Part shown: positions 17,509 through 27,576 of the stretch, in pieces
Numbering within the stretch: position 1 is the first letter of the stretch
Layout: every line of letters starts with the position of its first letter
Source of the DNA: Desulfobacterales bacterium
GTDB taxonomy: Bacteria > Desulfobacterota > Desulfobacteria > Desulfobacterales > Desulfosalsimonadaceae
NCBI GenBank assembly: GCA_034520365.1
Contig: JAXHNP010000007.1
Span: 434,001-498,000 of the forward strand
DNA length: 64,000 nucleotides
Direction of reading: 5' to 3'
The notes under the pieces: model-generated
The model's database searches: none
What the model was told of the DNA's origin: nothing
What the model saw: the letters and a program-made list of their open reading frames with translations, nothing else
Position numbers and translations under genes: made by a program

Positions 17509-19071
17509 TTAGCCGTCATTTTTGGCGTACTTGGCCCGAAGTCTGGGTTTTTCGATCTTTCCGGTGGGATTTCGGGGGATATCGTCAAAAAAAATCCGCC
17601 GCGGCCGCATATATTTGGGCAGATCCTCGCAGAACCGGCGGATGTCGTCTTCAGAAAGGCGCCTGCCAGGCTTTAACGCAATAACCGCGGCCGCAATTTC
17701 ACCCAGGCGGATATCGGGCACCCCGATGACCCCGGCATCCAGTATGTCCTCATGGGTCATTAGAAAATTTTCAATTTCAACCGGAAAAATGTTTTCCCCG
17801 CCGGTAATAATCACATCCTTTTTCCGGTCAATCAGCCAGATAAACCCGTCTGCGTCCTTGCGGGCGATATCGCCCGTATGGAGCCAGCCGTCCGTAAACA
17901 CCGCACCCGTTGCATCCGGATTCCGGTAATAGCCCACCATCACCCCCGGCCCCCGGACAAGCAATTCCCCCGGCGCCCCGGAAGGAAGCTGCATACCATG
18001 CTCATCCACGATCCGGCATTCCCAGTCAAACCCCGGAATGCCGATGGATCCGATTTTATGGAAATTCTCCACCCCCAGATGCACGCAGCCCGGACCCGTC
18101 GCCTCGGTTAGCCCATAATTGGTGTCGTATTCATGGTGAGGGAAATACATTTTCCATTTCTCAATCAGGCTCGGCGGCACCGGCTGGGCGCCGATATGCA
18201 TCAGCCGCCATTGATCCAGCTGATACCGGCTGAGATCAACCGTCTCGCGTTCAATGGCAACAAGTATGTCGTGGGCCCAGGGCACCAGCAGCCAGACAAT
18301 GCTTACGTGCTCCTCGGACACCGCCTCAAGAATGGCCTCCGGACTGGTGCCCTTCAGGATTACCGCCCTGGCGCCGACGATCAGATTGCCGAACCAGTGC
18401 ATTTTCGCGCCGGTATGGTAGAGGGGGGGGATGCAGAGGAAATTATCCGCATGGGTCTGATTGTGATGCCGGTTTTCCGCGTAGCAGGCAAACTCCAGAT
18501 GCCGATGGGTCAGATACACGCCCTTGGGTTTGCCCGTAGTACCTGAGGTAAAGTAGATGCCCGCCCCGTCACAAAGGCTTATCTGCACATCCGGCGCATC
18601 TTTTGCGGCGGGCGCGATAAAATCATTATAAAAAAAACTGTTTGACGGACACTTGGATGGCGGACCGACAAACAGGTAACAATCCACCCACTGATCCGTC
18701 CCGGATTTGGCCGATTCAATCCGCTCAATGAATTCTTCACCGAATATCAGGGCCCGGGCCTCGCTAAGACGAACACACCGGCTGATATCCGGTGCCTCAA
18801 ACCTGAAATTAACGGGAACGGCGATGGCCCCGGCCTTCAGGATGCCGAAATAGACCGGCAGCCACTCAATACAGTTCATCATGAGCTGAACCACCCGGTC
18901 GCCTTTTCCCAGGCCTTGCTGCCGCAGGGCATTGGCGGTCTGGTTGGCCAGCGCGTCAAACTGTGCCCAGGTTATTTCAGCGCGATGGCCGGTGGCGGGC
19001 TCGCGCTCGATCAGCGCGACCTCATCCCCATACATTCGGGCGTTACGGGCCAATATTTCAGTGATCACCAT
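17509..19071 (-). CDS. class I adenylate-forming acyl-CoA synthetase (AMP-binding)
   Basis: 520 residues. Motifs in order: GIYFTSGTTGKPKGVYLTH (A3, about 178-196), NYGLTEATGPG (about 315), DGWLHTGDIARKDADGF (A7, about 390), LIDRKKDVIITGGENIFPVE (A8), and the catalytic lysine region NPTGKIEKPRLR (A10, near the C-terminus). It activates a carboxylic acid with ATP to the acyl-adenylate and transfers it to CoA. The substrate is not fixed by sequence; medium/long-chain or aromatic acids are possible. It stands alone in the minus orientation. Confidence 0.85.
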   Translation of the reverse strand: MVITEILARNARMYGDEVALIEREPATGHRAEITWAQFDALANQTANALRQQGLGKGDRVVQLMMNCIEWLPVYFGILKAGAIAVPVNFRFEAPDISRCVRLSEARALIFGEEFIERIESAKSGTDQWVDCYLFVGPPSKCPSNSFFYNDFIAPAAKDAPDVQISLCDGAGIYFTSGTTGKPKGVYLTHRHLEFACYAENRHHNQTHADNFLCIPPLYHTGAKMHWFGNLIVGARAVILKGTSPEAILEAVSEEHVSIVWLLVPWAHDILVAIERETVDLSRYQLDQWRLMHIGAQPVPPSLIEKWKMYFPHHEYDTNYGLTEATGPGCVHLGVENFHKIGSIGIPGFDWECRIVDEHGMQLPSGAPGELLVRGPGVMVGYYRNPDATGAVFTDGWLHTGDIARKDADGFIWLIDRKKDVIITGGENIFPVEIENFLMTHEDILDAGVIGVPDIRLGEIAAAVIALKPGRRLSEDDIRRFCEDLPKYMRPRRIFFDDIPRNPTGKIEKPRLRAKYAKNDG

Positions 19072-19212
19072 ATATAAAAGCCTTATTTGACAAAATATTA
19101 TTAATTAATTCCAAATACTTCGAAGGGCCCCGGCAAAGGGTCAATAGATCATGCCTCATTTTCAAATCTCCATCGCCCTATCAAAAAAACGCAAAAAGTC
19201 AACCGCATTGTT

Positions 19213-19423
19213 CACGGCTAACACGGTGAATTTGTTCTGGCGAGCAACCCCATAGCCATGGGGTTGCTCGCATGTAAGGTCGGCACGGTGGCCGACCCTA
19301 CAAAATGTCGGCATTGTCGCGTAGGGCGGGCCACCGTGCCCTAAAAAAAGACTCTACGACGCATGTCGTCGTAGGGCGGGCCACCGTGCCCGCCTGAAAA
19401 ATAGACAGAACAAATTTACCGTG
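19213..19423. mobile_element. 211-bp CACGGTRAATTTGTTCT element, hairpin array, with 10-bp target duplication
   Basis: CCGCATTGTT is repeated perfectly on both sides (19203-19212 and 19424-19433). The left end reads CACGGCTAA and then the usual CACGGTGAATTTGTTCT; the right end is AGAACAAATTTACCGTG. Inside are the hairpins GAGCAACCCCAT/ATGGGGTTGCTC and GGTCGGC-ACGGTG-GCCGACC, and then two copies of the GTAGGGCGGGCCACCGTGCCC unit, so this copy has an internal duplication relative to the 153-155-bp elements. Together with the dnaK terminator it accounts for most of the 461-bp gap between the acyl-CoA synthetase and dnaK genes. Confidence 0.92.
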
Positions 19424-19466
19424 CCGCATTGTTATCTGAGCACTTGGGGCTGGGCGCCACAAATAA

Positions 19467-19505
19467 AAAGCCCCCGACCCGCATGTCAGCGGGCCGGGGG
19501 GCTTT
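19467..19505 (-). terminator. Rho-independent terminator of grpE-dnaK
   Basis: A long GC stem (AAAGCCCCCGACCCGC against GCGGGCCGGGGGGCTTT, 6-base loop) is followed on the minus strand by TTTTTATTT. It lies 28 bp beyond the dnaK stop. Confidence 0.9.
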
Positions 19506-19532
19506 CTCTGGATTCAGATGTTATATTAATAA

Positions 19533-21464
19533 TTACTTGTTGTCGTCTTTGACCTCTTCATAATCCGCATCAACCACATCCTCTTCTTCAGCGCCGCCGC
19601 CCTGGGACTGAGACGTGCCGCCGGCTTCTCCGGCGCCGGCCTGCTGCTCGGCGCTCTGGGAGGCCTGCTGATACATGGTCTCCGCCAGCTTATGGGAGGC
19701 CTGGGTCAGTTCTTCAGAGAGGCTCTTGATCTTCTCCGCATCATCGCCTTCCATTTCCTTCTTGAGCCGGCCGATGATTTCTTCAATCTGGGATTTGGTT
19801 CCGGCGTCCACCTTATCGCCCAGCTCATTAAGCGATTTTTCCGTGGAGTAGATCAAAGAATCCGCATTGTTCCGGGCTTCCACCAGCTCTTTCTGCTTCT
19901 TGTCATCTTCGGCGTGCGTCTCCGCGTCCTTGATCAACTGATCGATCTCCGCCTGGGACAGGCCGCTGGAGGCCGTAATCCGGATGGACTGCTCCTTGCC
20001 GGTGGCCTTGTCCTGTGCCGAAACATGGACAATGCCGTTGGCGTCAATATCAAAGGTCACCTCAATCTGAGGCACGCCGCGCGGCGCCGGCGGAATATCC
20101 GTCAATTCAAATTTGCCCAGGGTTTTATTGTGCGCCGCCATTTCGCGCTCGCCCTGAAGCACATGGATGGTCACCGCCTGCTGATTGTCCTGGGCGGTCG
20201 AGAAAATCTGGCTCTTTCGGGTCGGGATGGTGGTGTTCTTCTCGATCAGCTTGGTCATCACGCCGCCTAAGGTTTCAATACCCAGAGACAGCGGCGTCAC
20301 ATCAAGAAGGAGCACATCCTTGACGTCGCCCTTTAACACACCACCCTGGATGGCTGCGCCGATGGCCACCACTTCATCCGGATTGACGCCCTTGTGGGGC
20401 TCTTTGCCGAAAATATTCTTGACCCGCTCCTGCACAGCCGGCATCCGGATCATACCGCCGACAAGGATAATCTCGTCGATCTCACTGGCTTTTAGCCCGG
20501 CATCGTCTAATGCGGTTTTGCAGGGGCCCTCGAGGTTATTAAGCAAATCTTCCACCAGGCCCTCGAGCTTGGCCCGGGTAATCCGGATGTTTAAATGCTT
20601 GGGGCCGTTTGCATCAGCGGTGATAAACGGCAGATTCACATCGGTCTGAAGGGCGGTGGAGAGCTCCATCTTGGCCTTTTCCGCGCCTTCCTTTAACCGC
20701 TGCAGCGCCATCTTGTCATTGCGGACATCAATGCCGCTTTCTTTCTTGAACTCATCCGCAAGATAATCGATCAGCCGAAGATCAAAGTCATCACCCCCCA
20801 AGTGGGTATCCCCATGGGTGGCCTTGACTTCGAACACCCCGTCGCCGATCTCTAAGATGGAGATATCAAATGTGCCGCCGCCCAAATCGAAAACCGCGAT
20901 TTTCTCATCGGATTTCTTGTCCAGCCCGTAGGCCAGCGAAGCGGCTGTCGGCTCGTTGATTATCCGCTGCACATTCAAGCCCGCAATTCTACCGGCGTCT
21001 TTTGTTGCCTGCCGCTGGCTGTCGTCAAAATAGGCCGGCACCGTAATTACCGCATCGGTTACGGTCTCGCCCAGGTACTGCTCCGCCGTATCCTTAATGT
21101 CTGCCAGGATAAACGAAGAGATTTCCGCCGGACTATGCTGCTTGTTCCGCAGGTTAATCCGGATATCGCCGTTACTTGCTTTTTCAATCTTGTAGGGAAT
21201 ATTCTTGATATCGCGCTGAACCTCAGGGGAATCGAACTTTCTGCCGATCAGGCGCTTGACGCCGAATACCGTATTCTCCGGATTGGTAATGGCCTGGCGT
21301 TTGGCTACCTGGCCAACCATCCGTTCACCGTCTTCCGATATCGCAACTACCGACGGTGTCGTCCGGTTGCCCTCCGGATTTGTGATAACATTGGTTTCCT
21401 TTTGTTCTCGAATCGCTACACAGGAATTGGTCGTACCGAGATCTATGCCGATTACCTTCCCCAT
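19533..21464 (-). CDS. dnaK: Hsp70 chaperone DnaK
   Basis: 643 residues, the normal length. ATPase domain: [15 protein letters not shown] at the N-terminus, [13 protein letters not shown] (about 168), [16 protein letters not shown] (about 190) and [11 protein letters not shown] (about 335). The substrate-binding domain follows from about 385 ([17 protein letters not shown]). The lid ends in a Gly/Gln-rich tail and [13 protein letters not shown]. It folds client proteins with GrpE and DnaJ. grpE lies 59 bp upstream on the same strand; dnaJ is not adjacent. No CIRCE operator is visible. Confidence 0.98.
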   Translation of the reverse strand: MGKVIGIDLGTTNSCVAIREQKETNVITNPEGNRTTPSVVAISEDGERMVGQVAKRQAITNPENTVFGVKRLIGRKFDSPEVQRDIKNIPYKIEKASNGDIRINLRNKQHSPAEISSFILADIKDTAEQYLGETVTDAVITVPAYFDDSQRQATKDAGRIAGLNVQRIINEPTAASLAYGLDKKSDEKIAVFDLGGGTFDISILEIGDGVFEVKATHGDTHLGGDDFDLRLIDYLADEFKKESGIDVRNDKMALQRLKEGAEKAKMELSTALQTDVNLPFITADANGPKHLNIRITRAKLEGLVEDLLNNLEGPCKTALDDAGLKASEIDEIILVGGMIRMPAVQERVKNIFGKEPHKGVNPDEVVAIGAAIQGGVLKGDVKDVLLLDVTPLSLGIETLGGVMTKLIEKNTTIPTRKSQIFSTAQDNQQAVTIHVLQGEREMAAHNKTLGKFELTDIPPAPRGVPQIEVTFDIDANGIVHVSAQDKATGKEQSIRITASSGLSQAEIDQLIKDAETHAEDDKKQKELVEARNNADSLIYSTEKSLNELGDKVDAGTKSQIEEIIGRLKKEMEGDDAEKIKSLSEELTQASHKLAETMYQQASQSAEQQAGAGEAGGTSQSQGGGAEEEDVVDADYEEVKDDNK

Positions 21465-21523
21465 TTTGTTTACCTCCTTATATAATTAGGATAAATTTTC
21501 AGATATACCTATATTTAGTAAAA

Positions 21524-22189
21524 TTATTTTTTAGATTTGGATTTAGGTTTTGAAACCACCACCATGGCCGGCCGAAGCAGCCGGTCATGAATCAGATATC
21601 CTTTTTGAAGCTCATTAATAACCGTGTTTTCCGGATATTCATCAGTTTCTTCCTGCATCATGGCGTCGTGGTAAACCGGATCAAAGGGTTTGCCCTTGGC
21701 CTCTATCGGCGTAACATTGAATTTTTTCAAAATCTTGAGGATTTCGTTGAGGGTCATTTCAACGCCTTCGATCACACAGGCCTCGCTGTTCACCCCTTTA
21801 TCGACATCCGTCGAGGATATCGCCCGTTCGAGGTTATCCACCACGGTCAAAAACTCTTTTAAAAGCGACTCGTTGGCATATTTCTTAAACTCCTCCGCCT
21901 GCCGATCCATCCGCTTTTTATAGTTTTCAAATTCAGCAGACAACCTGAGCAGCCGGTCATGCTCATCCGCTGCCTCCTGGCGCACCTGGTCCAGCTCTGA
22001 TTTTAACTGCTCAATCGTGGTGTCTTCGGATAAATCCGTTTTGGATGCGGCGGCCTCTTTTTGTGCCGCCGTGCCTGCCGAATTTTCATCTTCTGTCTGC
22101 GTGCTGCCCTGTTTTGAATTATTCACATTGGCGTCTGCCATATCTTTCTCCATCGCCTCGGTCTTTTTAGATTCGGATTTTTTAGCCAA
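21524..22189 (-). CDS. grpE: nucleotide exchange factor GrpE
   Basis: 221 residues. The start is TTG at 22189, with GGGGTGAT shortly upstream; the first in-frame ATG is 11 codons later. A Lys/Glu-rich disordered head is followed by the long GrpE coiled coil (about 60-120) and the beta domain with NILERAIS-type NLERAISS, KFNVTPIEAKGKPFDPVYHD and GYLIHDRLLRPAMVVVSK. It releases ADP from DnaK and forms an operon with the downstream dnaK. Confidence 0.95.
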   Translation of the reverse strand: MAKKSESKKTEAMEKDMADANVNNSKQGSTQTEDENSAGTAAQKEAAASKTDLSEDTTIEQLKSELDQVRQEAADEHDRLLRLSAEFENYKKRMDRQAEEFKKYANESLLKEFLTVVDNLERAISSTDVDKGVNSEACVIEGVEMTLNEILKILKKFNVTPIEAKGKPFDPVYHDAMMQEETDEYPENTVINELQKGYLIHDRLLRPAMVVVSKPKSKSKK

Positions 22190-22429
22190 TTACATCACCC
22201 CGATGCAATGAATCATGCTTCATCTGATTTACCAGCTCGGGTTATAACCCCGGAAGTATATTTAAAATGCTAAATCCATTTATAATTTCGTGAAAAAGAT
22301 AAGACGCGATAATGGAATGTCAAGAGACTAAGCGGGGGAAAAGCAGGGGGCTTGCCGGCGTGTGCCACAGGATTAAACAAGGACGATTGAACCTGGCTGT
22401 GAACCCTGCATCGGGCTTTCGTGTAAAGC

Positions 22430-22547
22430 GGGGGGTAACTTGACCGGGATCGGTCCGCGACACAGACTGCGCTGCTTATCGCTGCTTCCTTCCGGACCTG
22501 ACGAGGTTCGCAACCGCCTGTTGCGCGGCGGCCGGTCAGAACCCCCC
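22430..22547 (-). ncRNA. ffs: signal recognition particle RNA (4.5S, bacterial small type)
   Basis: On the minus strand the conserved apical domain TCAGGTCCGGAAGGAAGCAG is present. The outer ends GGGGGGTTCTGACC (from 22547) and a terminal GTTACCCCCC (to 22430) pair to close the long rod, giving about 118 nt. It is the RNA of the Ffh particle that targets nascent membrane proteins. The rest of the grpE-tilS gap, 22548-22764, shows no gene. Exact 5' and 3' ends are approximate. Confidence 0.9.
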
Positions 22548-22764
22548 GCGATATCACTTAAAGCCCTTGGCAGGGAATTCAGCCCCGCATAAAGCGGATT
22601 TCGGGAAAAGGGTACCGCTAGCCCCCCGCCTATCACAGCCAGGAATTAGCACTATAAGACCGGACCAGGGCTTTTTCAAGAGGGAATTTAATGTCCGCAT
22701 ATTGCCACACCCTCAATTGCTGTATATATTCTTTATAATTGATCTGCTATGATAGATACCCATT

Positions 22765-24237
22765 ATGTGTTCCCGGATTTCGACAACCAATCAATTGCGA
22801 CAAACCATCGGCCGAACAATCCATGCCCACCGCATGATAGATTCCCGCGACAAGGTCTTAATCGGGGTATCCGGCGGGCCGGATTCGATTTGCCTGTGGC
22901 ATGCGTTAATGGCCCTGGCTGATCAATTAAACATCCACACCGGCGTGGCCCATTTGAACCACGGGCTCCGGGGGGCCGCATCAGACGAAGATGCCGGTTT
23001 CGTGCGGGATACGGCAAAATACTACGGCACGCCCTTTTTTTATCAAAAAGTGAATATCCGGGATTTGGCAAATACTTACAAACGCTCCCTTGAAGAGGCG
23101 GGCCGGATGGCGCGATATGATTTTTTTCAGGAAACCGCGGCTGCCCACGGGTTTGATAAAATCGCCCTCGGTCACCACCGCGACGATAACGCCGAACAAG
23201 TTTTAATGAATGTTTTGCGGGGGGCAGGGCTTGACGGTTTGGCCGGCATTCCGCCGGCCCGGGATCAAATTATCCGCCCGTTAATCCGGGTCTGCCGCCA
23301 GGACATTTTAGCCTATCTGGCAGAGAACCGTGTGGCATACGTGACGGATCAGACAAATGCGGATCCGGTATTTTTGCGAAACAAAATAAGGCATCACCTG
23401 ATGCCCTATCTAAAAAAGGAGTTTAATCCGAATCTCCCGGACAGCTTAAACCGGCTCTCAAAGATCTGCCGGAGCGAAACCGATTGGCTGGACGAATTGG
23501 CCATTCAAGCCCTGAACCAGGCGCGCCTTTATCAGGATAAAACAGAACTGGCCCTTTCCATATCAAGCCTTAAAGGACGCCATCGGGCCCACCTGCGGCG
23601 AATGATGCGGGCGGGGATTAAAGCGGTAAAAGGCGATCTCCGCCGCATCCGGATGGCCCAGATAGAGGCCGCCGTGGACCTTATATACAATGAGAATAAA
23701 ACAACCTGGAGCGATTTATCCGACCGCATCCGCGTTGAAAAAAAGGGGGATCAGCTGATCATCCGGCAGGTCGCCCGAAGTTTGCGCGCCGACAGGCCCA
23801 GTCCGCCCATGCCGGCGTATCAATATCGCATTCAGCCGGCGGATCTGCCCCTTGACCTGTGGATTCCGGAAATCCAAAAAAGGATTACAATTTCAGCCCC
23901 CTATGAGGCCGATGAGGCCGATGAGGCCGATGGCTTAAATATAGACGATCATCCCGCCCCAGATGTTGCAGTTTTTGATCTGGACCGGCTCCGGTTTCCC
24001 CTGATTATCAGAAACCCCAAACCCGGCGATCGATTCGTGCCCCTGGGCATGCGAGGCTCCCAGAAGCTAAAGGATTATTTTATCAACAGCAAAGTCCCGC
24101 AGCCGGATCGTCGGTTTTATCCGGTGCTGGTAACTGAGCACAAGATCATCTGGTTAGCCGGCCACCGGATCGCGGAAGCCGTAAAGGTCATCCCGGCTTC
24201 AAAAAGGCTTATTAAAGCCGAATTGAAAGCCGGCTAA
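22765..24237 (+). CDS. tilS: tRNA(Ile)-lysidine synthetase
   Basis: 490 residues. The N-terminal PP-loop ATPase has VLIGVSGGPDSICLWHAL (about 31-48), GVAHLNHGLRG, AGRMARYDFF, LGHHRDDNAEQVLMN (about 135) and LRNKIRHHLMPYL. The TilS C-terminal domain is recognisable in IIRNPKPGDRFVPLGMRG and KLKDYFINSKVP. It converts C34 of the AUA-reading tRNA-Ile to lysidine, which is essential in bacteria. A 9-bp unit is repeated three times at about 23908-23937 and encodes an acidic EADEADEAD linker. It is followed by ftsH, 86 bp downstream. Confidence 0.95.
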   Translation: MCSRISTTNQLRQTIGRTIHAHRMIDSRDKVLIGVSGGPDSICLWHALMALADQLNIHTGVAHLNHGLRGAASDEDAGFVRDTAKYYGTPFFYQKVNIRDLANTYKRSLEEAGRMARYDFFQETAAAHGFDKIALGHHRDDNAEQVLMNVLRGAGLDGLAGIPPARDQIIRPLIRVCRQDILAYLAENRVAYVTDQTNADPVFLRNKIRHHLMPYLKKEFNPNLPDSLNRLSKICRSETDWLDELAIQALNQARLYQDKTELALSISSLKGRHRAHLRRMMRAGIKAVKGDLRRIRMAQIEAAVDLIYNENKTTWSDLSDRIRVEKKGDQLIIRQVARSLRADRPSPPMPAYQYRIQPADLPLDLWIPEIQKRITISAPYEADEADEADGLNIDDHPAPDVAVFDLDRLRFPLIIRNPKPGDRFVPLGMRGSQKLKDYFINSKVPQPDRRFYPVLVTEHKIIWLAGHRIAEAVKVIPASKRLIKAELKAG

Positions 24238-24250
24238 TAAAAATTCGTTG

Positions 24251-24280
24251 TTGCTAAAAAATATCATTATTATTTATAAT
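24251..24280 (+). promoter_or_regulatory. possible sigma-70 promoter of ftsH
   Basis: A perfect TATAAT (24275-24280) lies 18 bp after TTGCTA (24251-24256, four of six to consensus), 44 bp upstream of the ftsH start. The surrounding AT richness makes chance matches likely. Confidence 0.4.
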
Positions 24281-24323
24281 AGATTGATTTAGAGTTCATT
24301 AAAAATTCTGGAGGTAAAAACGA

Positions 24324-26216
24324 TTGAACAACTTTAACAAAAACCTGGCGCTATGGATCGTCATCGTTCTGATGATGATCCTGCTCTACAACATATTCAG
24401 CCAGCAGCAGACCGGGCAGGCGGAGGTCAACTATACCGAATTTCTTTCCATGGTCGATAACGGCGAGATCAAGCAGGTCGTCATACAAGGCCAGAATCTG
24501 CGTGTGACAGATGCCAAGGGCAGTCGGTTTAATGTTTATGCCCCCCCGGACAACGACCTGATCAAAATCCTCAGAAATAAAGGGGTTTCAATCCAGGCCA
24601 AACCCGAGCAGCAGACCCCATGGTTTGTGTCCGTCCTTGTATCGTGGCTGCCCATGATCCTGCTTATCGGCATATGGATCTTTTTTATGCGGCAGATGCA
24701 GGGCGGCGGCGGCAAGGCGCTTTCCTTTGGCAAAAGCAGCGCCCGGATGCTCTCCGATCAGGCGGAAAAAATTACGTTCAGTGACGTGGCCGGCGTGGAT
24801 GAAGCCAAGGAAGAGGTCGCCGAACTGGTGGAATTTTTAAAAGACCCCAAAAAGTATACCAAACTCGGGGGCCGTATTCCCAAAGGCGTGTTGATGATGG
24901 GCGGCCCGGGTACGGGAAAAACATTGCTTGCCCGCGCCATTGCCGGGGAAGCCGGTGTGCCGTTTTTCAGCATTTCCGGATCCGATTTCGTGGAAATGTT
25001 TGTGGGCGTCGGCGCCTCCCGGGTGCGGGATCTATTCGTCCAGGGCAAAAAAAACGCCCCCTGCATTATCTTTATCGATGAGATCGATGCGGTGGGCCGC
25101 CAGCGCGGAGCGGGGCTTGGCGGCGGCCATGACGAACGCGAACAGACCTTAAACCAGCTGCTCGTGGAAATGGACGGGTTCGAATCCAATGAAGGAGTGA
25201 TTCTTATCGCATCCACCAACCGTCCGGATGTACTGGATCCGGCGCTTCTGCGGCCCGGCCGGTTCGACCGGCAGGTGGTGGTCCCCATGCCGGATATCAA
25301 AGGCCGCACGGAAATCATTAAGGTCCACCTCAAACGGAGCCCGATTGACCCGGCGGTGAACCCGGAAATCCTGGCCAAGGGCACCCCCGGCTTCTCCGGC
25401 GCGGATCTGGAGAATATGGTAAACGAGGCGGCGCTGATTGCGGCCAAAAAGGACCAAGAGCAGGTAACCATGGAAGATTTTGAGGATGCCAAGGACAAAA
25501 TCTTTATGGGGCTTGAACGAAAATCCAAGGTCATGCGCGAGGAGGATAAACGGACCACCGCCTATCACGAAGGCGGCCATGCGCTTGTGGCCCGGTTTCT
25601 GCCGGAAACCGACTCGATTAACAAAATTACCATTATCCCGCGGGGACGGGCGGCCGGCGTCACCTGGTTCCTTCCGGAGGAAAAGGATTTCAAATACAAG
25701 GATCAGCTGCTCAGCGAATTATCCGTTGCCATGGGCGGCCGGGTCGCAGAAGAACTGGTTTTCGGCCGGATCAGTACGGGTGCGGCCAATGATATCAAGC
25801 AGGCGACCGAACTGGCCCACAACATGGTGAGAAACTGGGGCATGAGCGAGGCGCTGGGCCCGCTATCCTATGGGCAGCAGGATGGGCAGATCTTTCTGGG
25901 CCGGGAGATCGCCCAGCATCGCGATTACTCCGAAGAGACCGCCAATTTGATCGATTCAGAGATCAGCCGGATAGTCAAGGAAAGCTATCAGGGGGCCAGG
26001 GACCTCCTAAAAGACAATCGGGATATCCTGGATAAACTGGCCGAATTGCTGCTTGAAAAAGAAACCGTGATGGGCAAAGAGCTTGACGAGTTGATTTATG
26101 CCATGCGGCCGGGATTTAAGCTTCCGTCGGATGCATCCAAGGCTGGCGACGATGAGGCGGAAACAAACAATGAGAGTGACGACGCACCAACTGGCATGGC
26201 AGACGCACAGGCTTGA
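24324..26216 (+). CDS. ftsH: membrane AAA+ zinc protease FtsH
   Basis: 630 residues, starting at TTG (24324) nine bases after GGAGG; no ATG start is available before the first membrane segment. The two N-terminal transmembrane helices are at about 8-24 and 103-121. The AAA+ domain has Walker A GGPGTGKT (about 198), Walker [30 protein letters not shown], and the zinc site HEGGH (about 415). It degrades membrane and short-lived cytoplasmic proteins. The C-terminal acidic tail overlaps the start of folP by 47 bases. Confidence 0.97.
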   Translation: MNNFNKNLALWIVIVLMMILLYNIFSQQQTGQAEVNYTEFLSMVDNGEIKQVVIQGQNLRVTDAKGSRFNVYAPPDNDLIKILRNKGVSIQAKPEQQTPWFVSVLVSWLPMILLIGIWIFFMRQMQGGGGKALSFGKSSARMLSDQAEKITFSDVAGVDEAKEEVAELVEFLKDPKKYTKLGGRIPKGVLMMGGPGTGKTLLARAIAGEAGVPFFSISGSDFVEMFVGVGASRVRDLFVQGKKNAPCIIFIDEIDAVGRQRGAGLGGGHDEREQTLNQLLVEMDGFESNEGVILIASTNRPDVLDPALLRPGRFDRQVVVPMPDIKGRTEIIKVHLKRSPIDPAVNPEILAKGTPGFSGADLENMVNEAALIAAKKDQEQVTMEDFEDAKDKIFMGLERKSKVMREEDKRTTAYHEGGHALVARFLPETDSINKITIIPRGRAAGVTWFLPEEKDFKYKDQLLSELSVAMGGRVAEELVFGRISTGAANDIKQATELAHNMVRNWGMSEALGPLSYGQQDGQIFLGREIAQHRDYSEETANLIDSEISRIVKESYQGARDLLKDNRDILDKLAELLLEKETVMGKELDELIYAMRPGFKLPSDASKAGDDEAETNNESDDAPTGMADAQA

Positions 26217-27066
26217 GCTGGGCTCAAAAACCCGGATTATGGGCATATTAAATGTTACGCCGGATTCATTCTCGGACGGTGGTCGATTTTTTGCCCATGA
26301 AACCGCGCTGGCCCATGCGGAAAAAATGATCGCAGACGGGGCGGATATTATTGATATCGGCGGCGAATCCACCCGCCCGTTTTCAGAGCCGGTTTCAGCC
26401 GAAGAAGAATGCCGCCGCGTGCTGCCGGTCATCGAACAACTGGCCGGCCGGCTTGAGGTGCCCATCTCGATAGATACGACCAAGGCGAAAGTGGCCCAAA
26501 AAGCTATCTCCGCGGGCGCCTCCATCATCAATGATATCAGCGCCCTGCGATTTGATCCGGAAATGGGCCGGGTGGCGGCGGAAACCGATGCATTGACCGT
26601 CCTCATGCATATGAAGGGCTCTCCGGCGGATATGCAGGTGGCGCCGACCTATGAGGATCTGATCGGGGAGATATATCAGTTCCTGAAAGAAGCCATTTTG
26701 CGGGCGCAATCCTACGGGATTGATAAATCCAAACTCATCATTGATCCGGGCATCGGTTTCGGCAAAACGGCTGCACACAACTTATGCCTCATCCAAGAAC
26801 TGGATGCCTTTCAGGAACTGGGCGTGCCCGTTTTGCTCGGATCCTCCAGAAAAGCGTTTATCCGAAAAATCCTCGGAGCCGCAAACGGCGGCGGCGAACC
26901 GCCGCCGACAGCCCCTGAAATTGAAACCGGCACCCAGGCCTCCATCACAGCGGGCGTATTAAACGGCGCCCATATGGTGAGGGTTCACGAAGTGGGCAAT
27001 GCATCGGCAACCATAAAAATTGCCGATGCCATAAAAAATGCCTGTTTATCCGCCGGTGCATGCTGA
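26170..27066 (+). CDS. folP: dihydropteroate synthase
   Basis: 298 residues from the ATG at 26170, inside the 3' end of ftsH; upstream in-frame codons read through ftsH sequence in another frame and are not likely to be used. The TIM barrel has MGILNVTPDSFSDGG, DIGGESTRPF, ISIDTTKAKVA, IINDISALRFDPEM, LMHMKGSPADMQ, LIIDPGIGFGKTAAHN, GSSRKAFI and VRVHEVGNASATIKIADA, the full set of DHPS signatures. It joins p-aminobenzoate to the pterin diphosphate; the pab genes are at 53304-56165. The FtsH-FolP order is common in Desulfobacterota. Confidence 0.95.
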   Translation: MRVTTHQLAWQTHRLELGSKTRIMGILNVTPDSFSDGGRFFAHETALAHAEKMIADGADIIDIGGESTRPFSEPVSAEEECRRVLPVIEQLAGRLEVPISIDTTKAKVAQKAISAGASIINDISALRFDPEMGRVAAETDALTVLMHMKGSPADMQVAPTYEDLIGEIYQFLKEAILRAQSYGIDKSKLIIDPGIGFGKTAAHNLCLIQELDAFQELGVPVLLGSSRKAFIRKILGAANGGGEPPPTAPEIETGTQASITAGVLNGAHMVRVHEVGNASATIKIADAIKNACLSAGAC

Positions 27067-27073
27067 GGCCCCC

Positions 27074-27559
27074 ATGGCTGCATCTTTTCTCCGCCGCTTG
27101 ATGAAACCCTTTTTGATCAGTTTAATGCTTTTGGCCCTGGCCGGCGCTTCAGGCTTCCCGGCTGATACGCAAGAGGAAACTGATCCGTCAAGCCGCCGTT
27201 TTAAAGACAGCCGGCCGGTTCCTGATAAAGCTGCGCAATCCATCACGGATGTCCCGATCGAAAACGGCCCCATCAAACAGCAGCTTATGAGCTTACCCAT
27301 TCACGCTGAAAAAACCGGGGCGGCCATACGGATTCATCCCCCGAGCATTGACATCACTTTGCTTGGGCCGGCATCTGAACCCAAAGCCCCTGATGAATTA
27401 AAGAACGCGGCTTTTGCCTATATTCAGGCAAATGGGCTGGCCGCCGGGATTTATGTCCGGCCGGCCCGGATTATCCTTCCGGAGGGCTATGTGCTGATTG
27501 ACGCCCGGCCTGAACTTTTTGTGGTGGAAATTGCAGAAGCCGAAGAAACAGCCCCTTAA
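27074..27559 (+). CDS. short YbbR-domain protein, probable CdaR remnant or reduced form
   Basis: 161 residues from the ATG at 27074, five bases after GAGG and just after the folP stop. A signal or anchor (RRLMKPFLISLMLLALAGAS) precedes a linker and a single YbbR-like repeat (about 90-155): IHPPSIDITLLGP, GIYVRPARIILPEGYVLIDA, PELFVVEI. In many bacteria folP is followed by cdaA (diadenylate cyclase) and cdaR with three or four YbbR repeats. Here cdaA is absent and only one repeat is left. It may be a surviving periplasmic fragment after loss of the c-di-AMP cyclase, or a separate small protein. The YbbR call rests on the pattern of the last 70 residues. Confidence 0.6.
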   Translation: MAASFLRRLMKPFLISLMLLALAGASGFPADTQEETDPSSRRFKDSRPVPDKAAQSITDVPIENGPIKQQLMSLPIHAEKTGAAIRIHPPSIDITLLGPASEPKAPDELKNAAFAYIQANGLAAGIYVRPARIILPEGYVLIDARPELFVVEIAEAEETAP

Positions 27560-27576
27560 AACAAAAGGATCGCTTA

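Noticed and set aside
22640-22660. Half of a CIRCE-like motif (TTAGCACT) near grpE
   Set aside because: No complementary arm at the required spacing, and it is far from the grpE start.
22717-22739. TTGCTG and TATAAT before tilS as a promoter
   Set aside because: The spacer would be 11 bases, too short for a sigma-70 promoter.
25178-25192. GGTTCGAATCC, a tRNA T-arm-like sequence
   Set aside because: It lies inside the ftsH coding sequence and no tRNA cloverleaf can be drawn around it.
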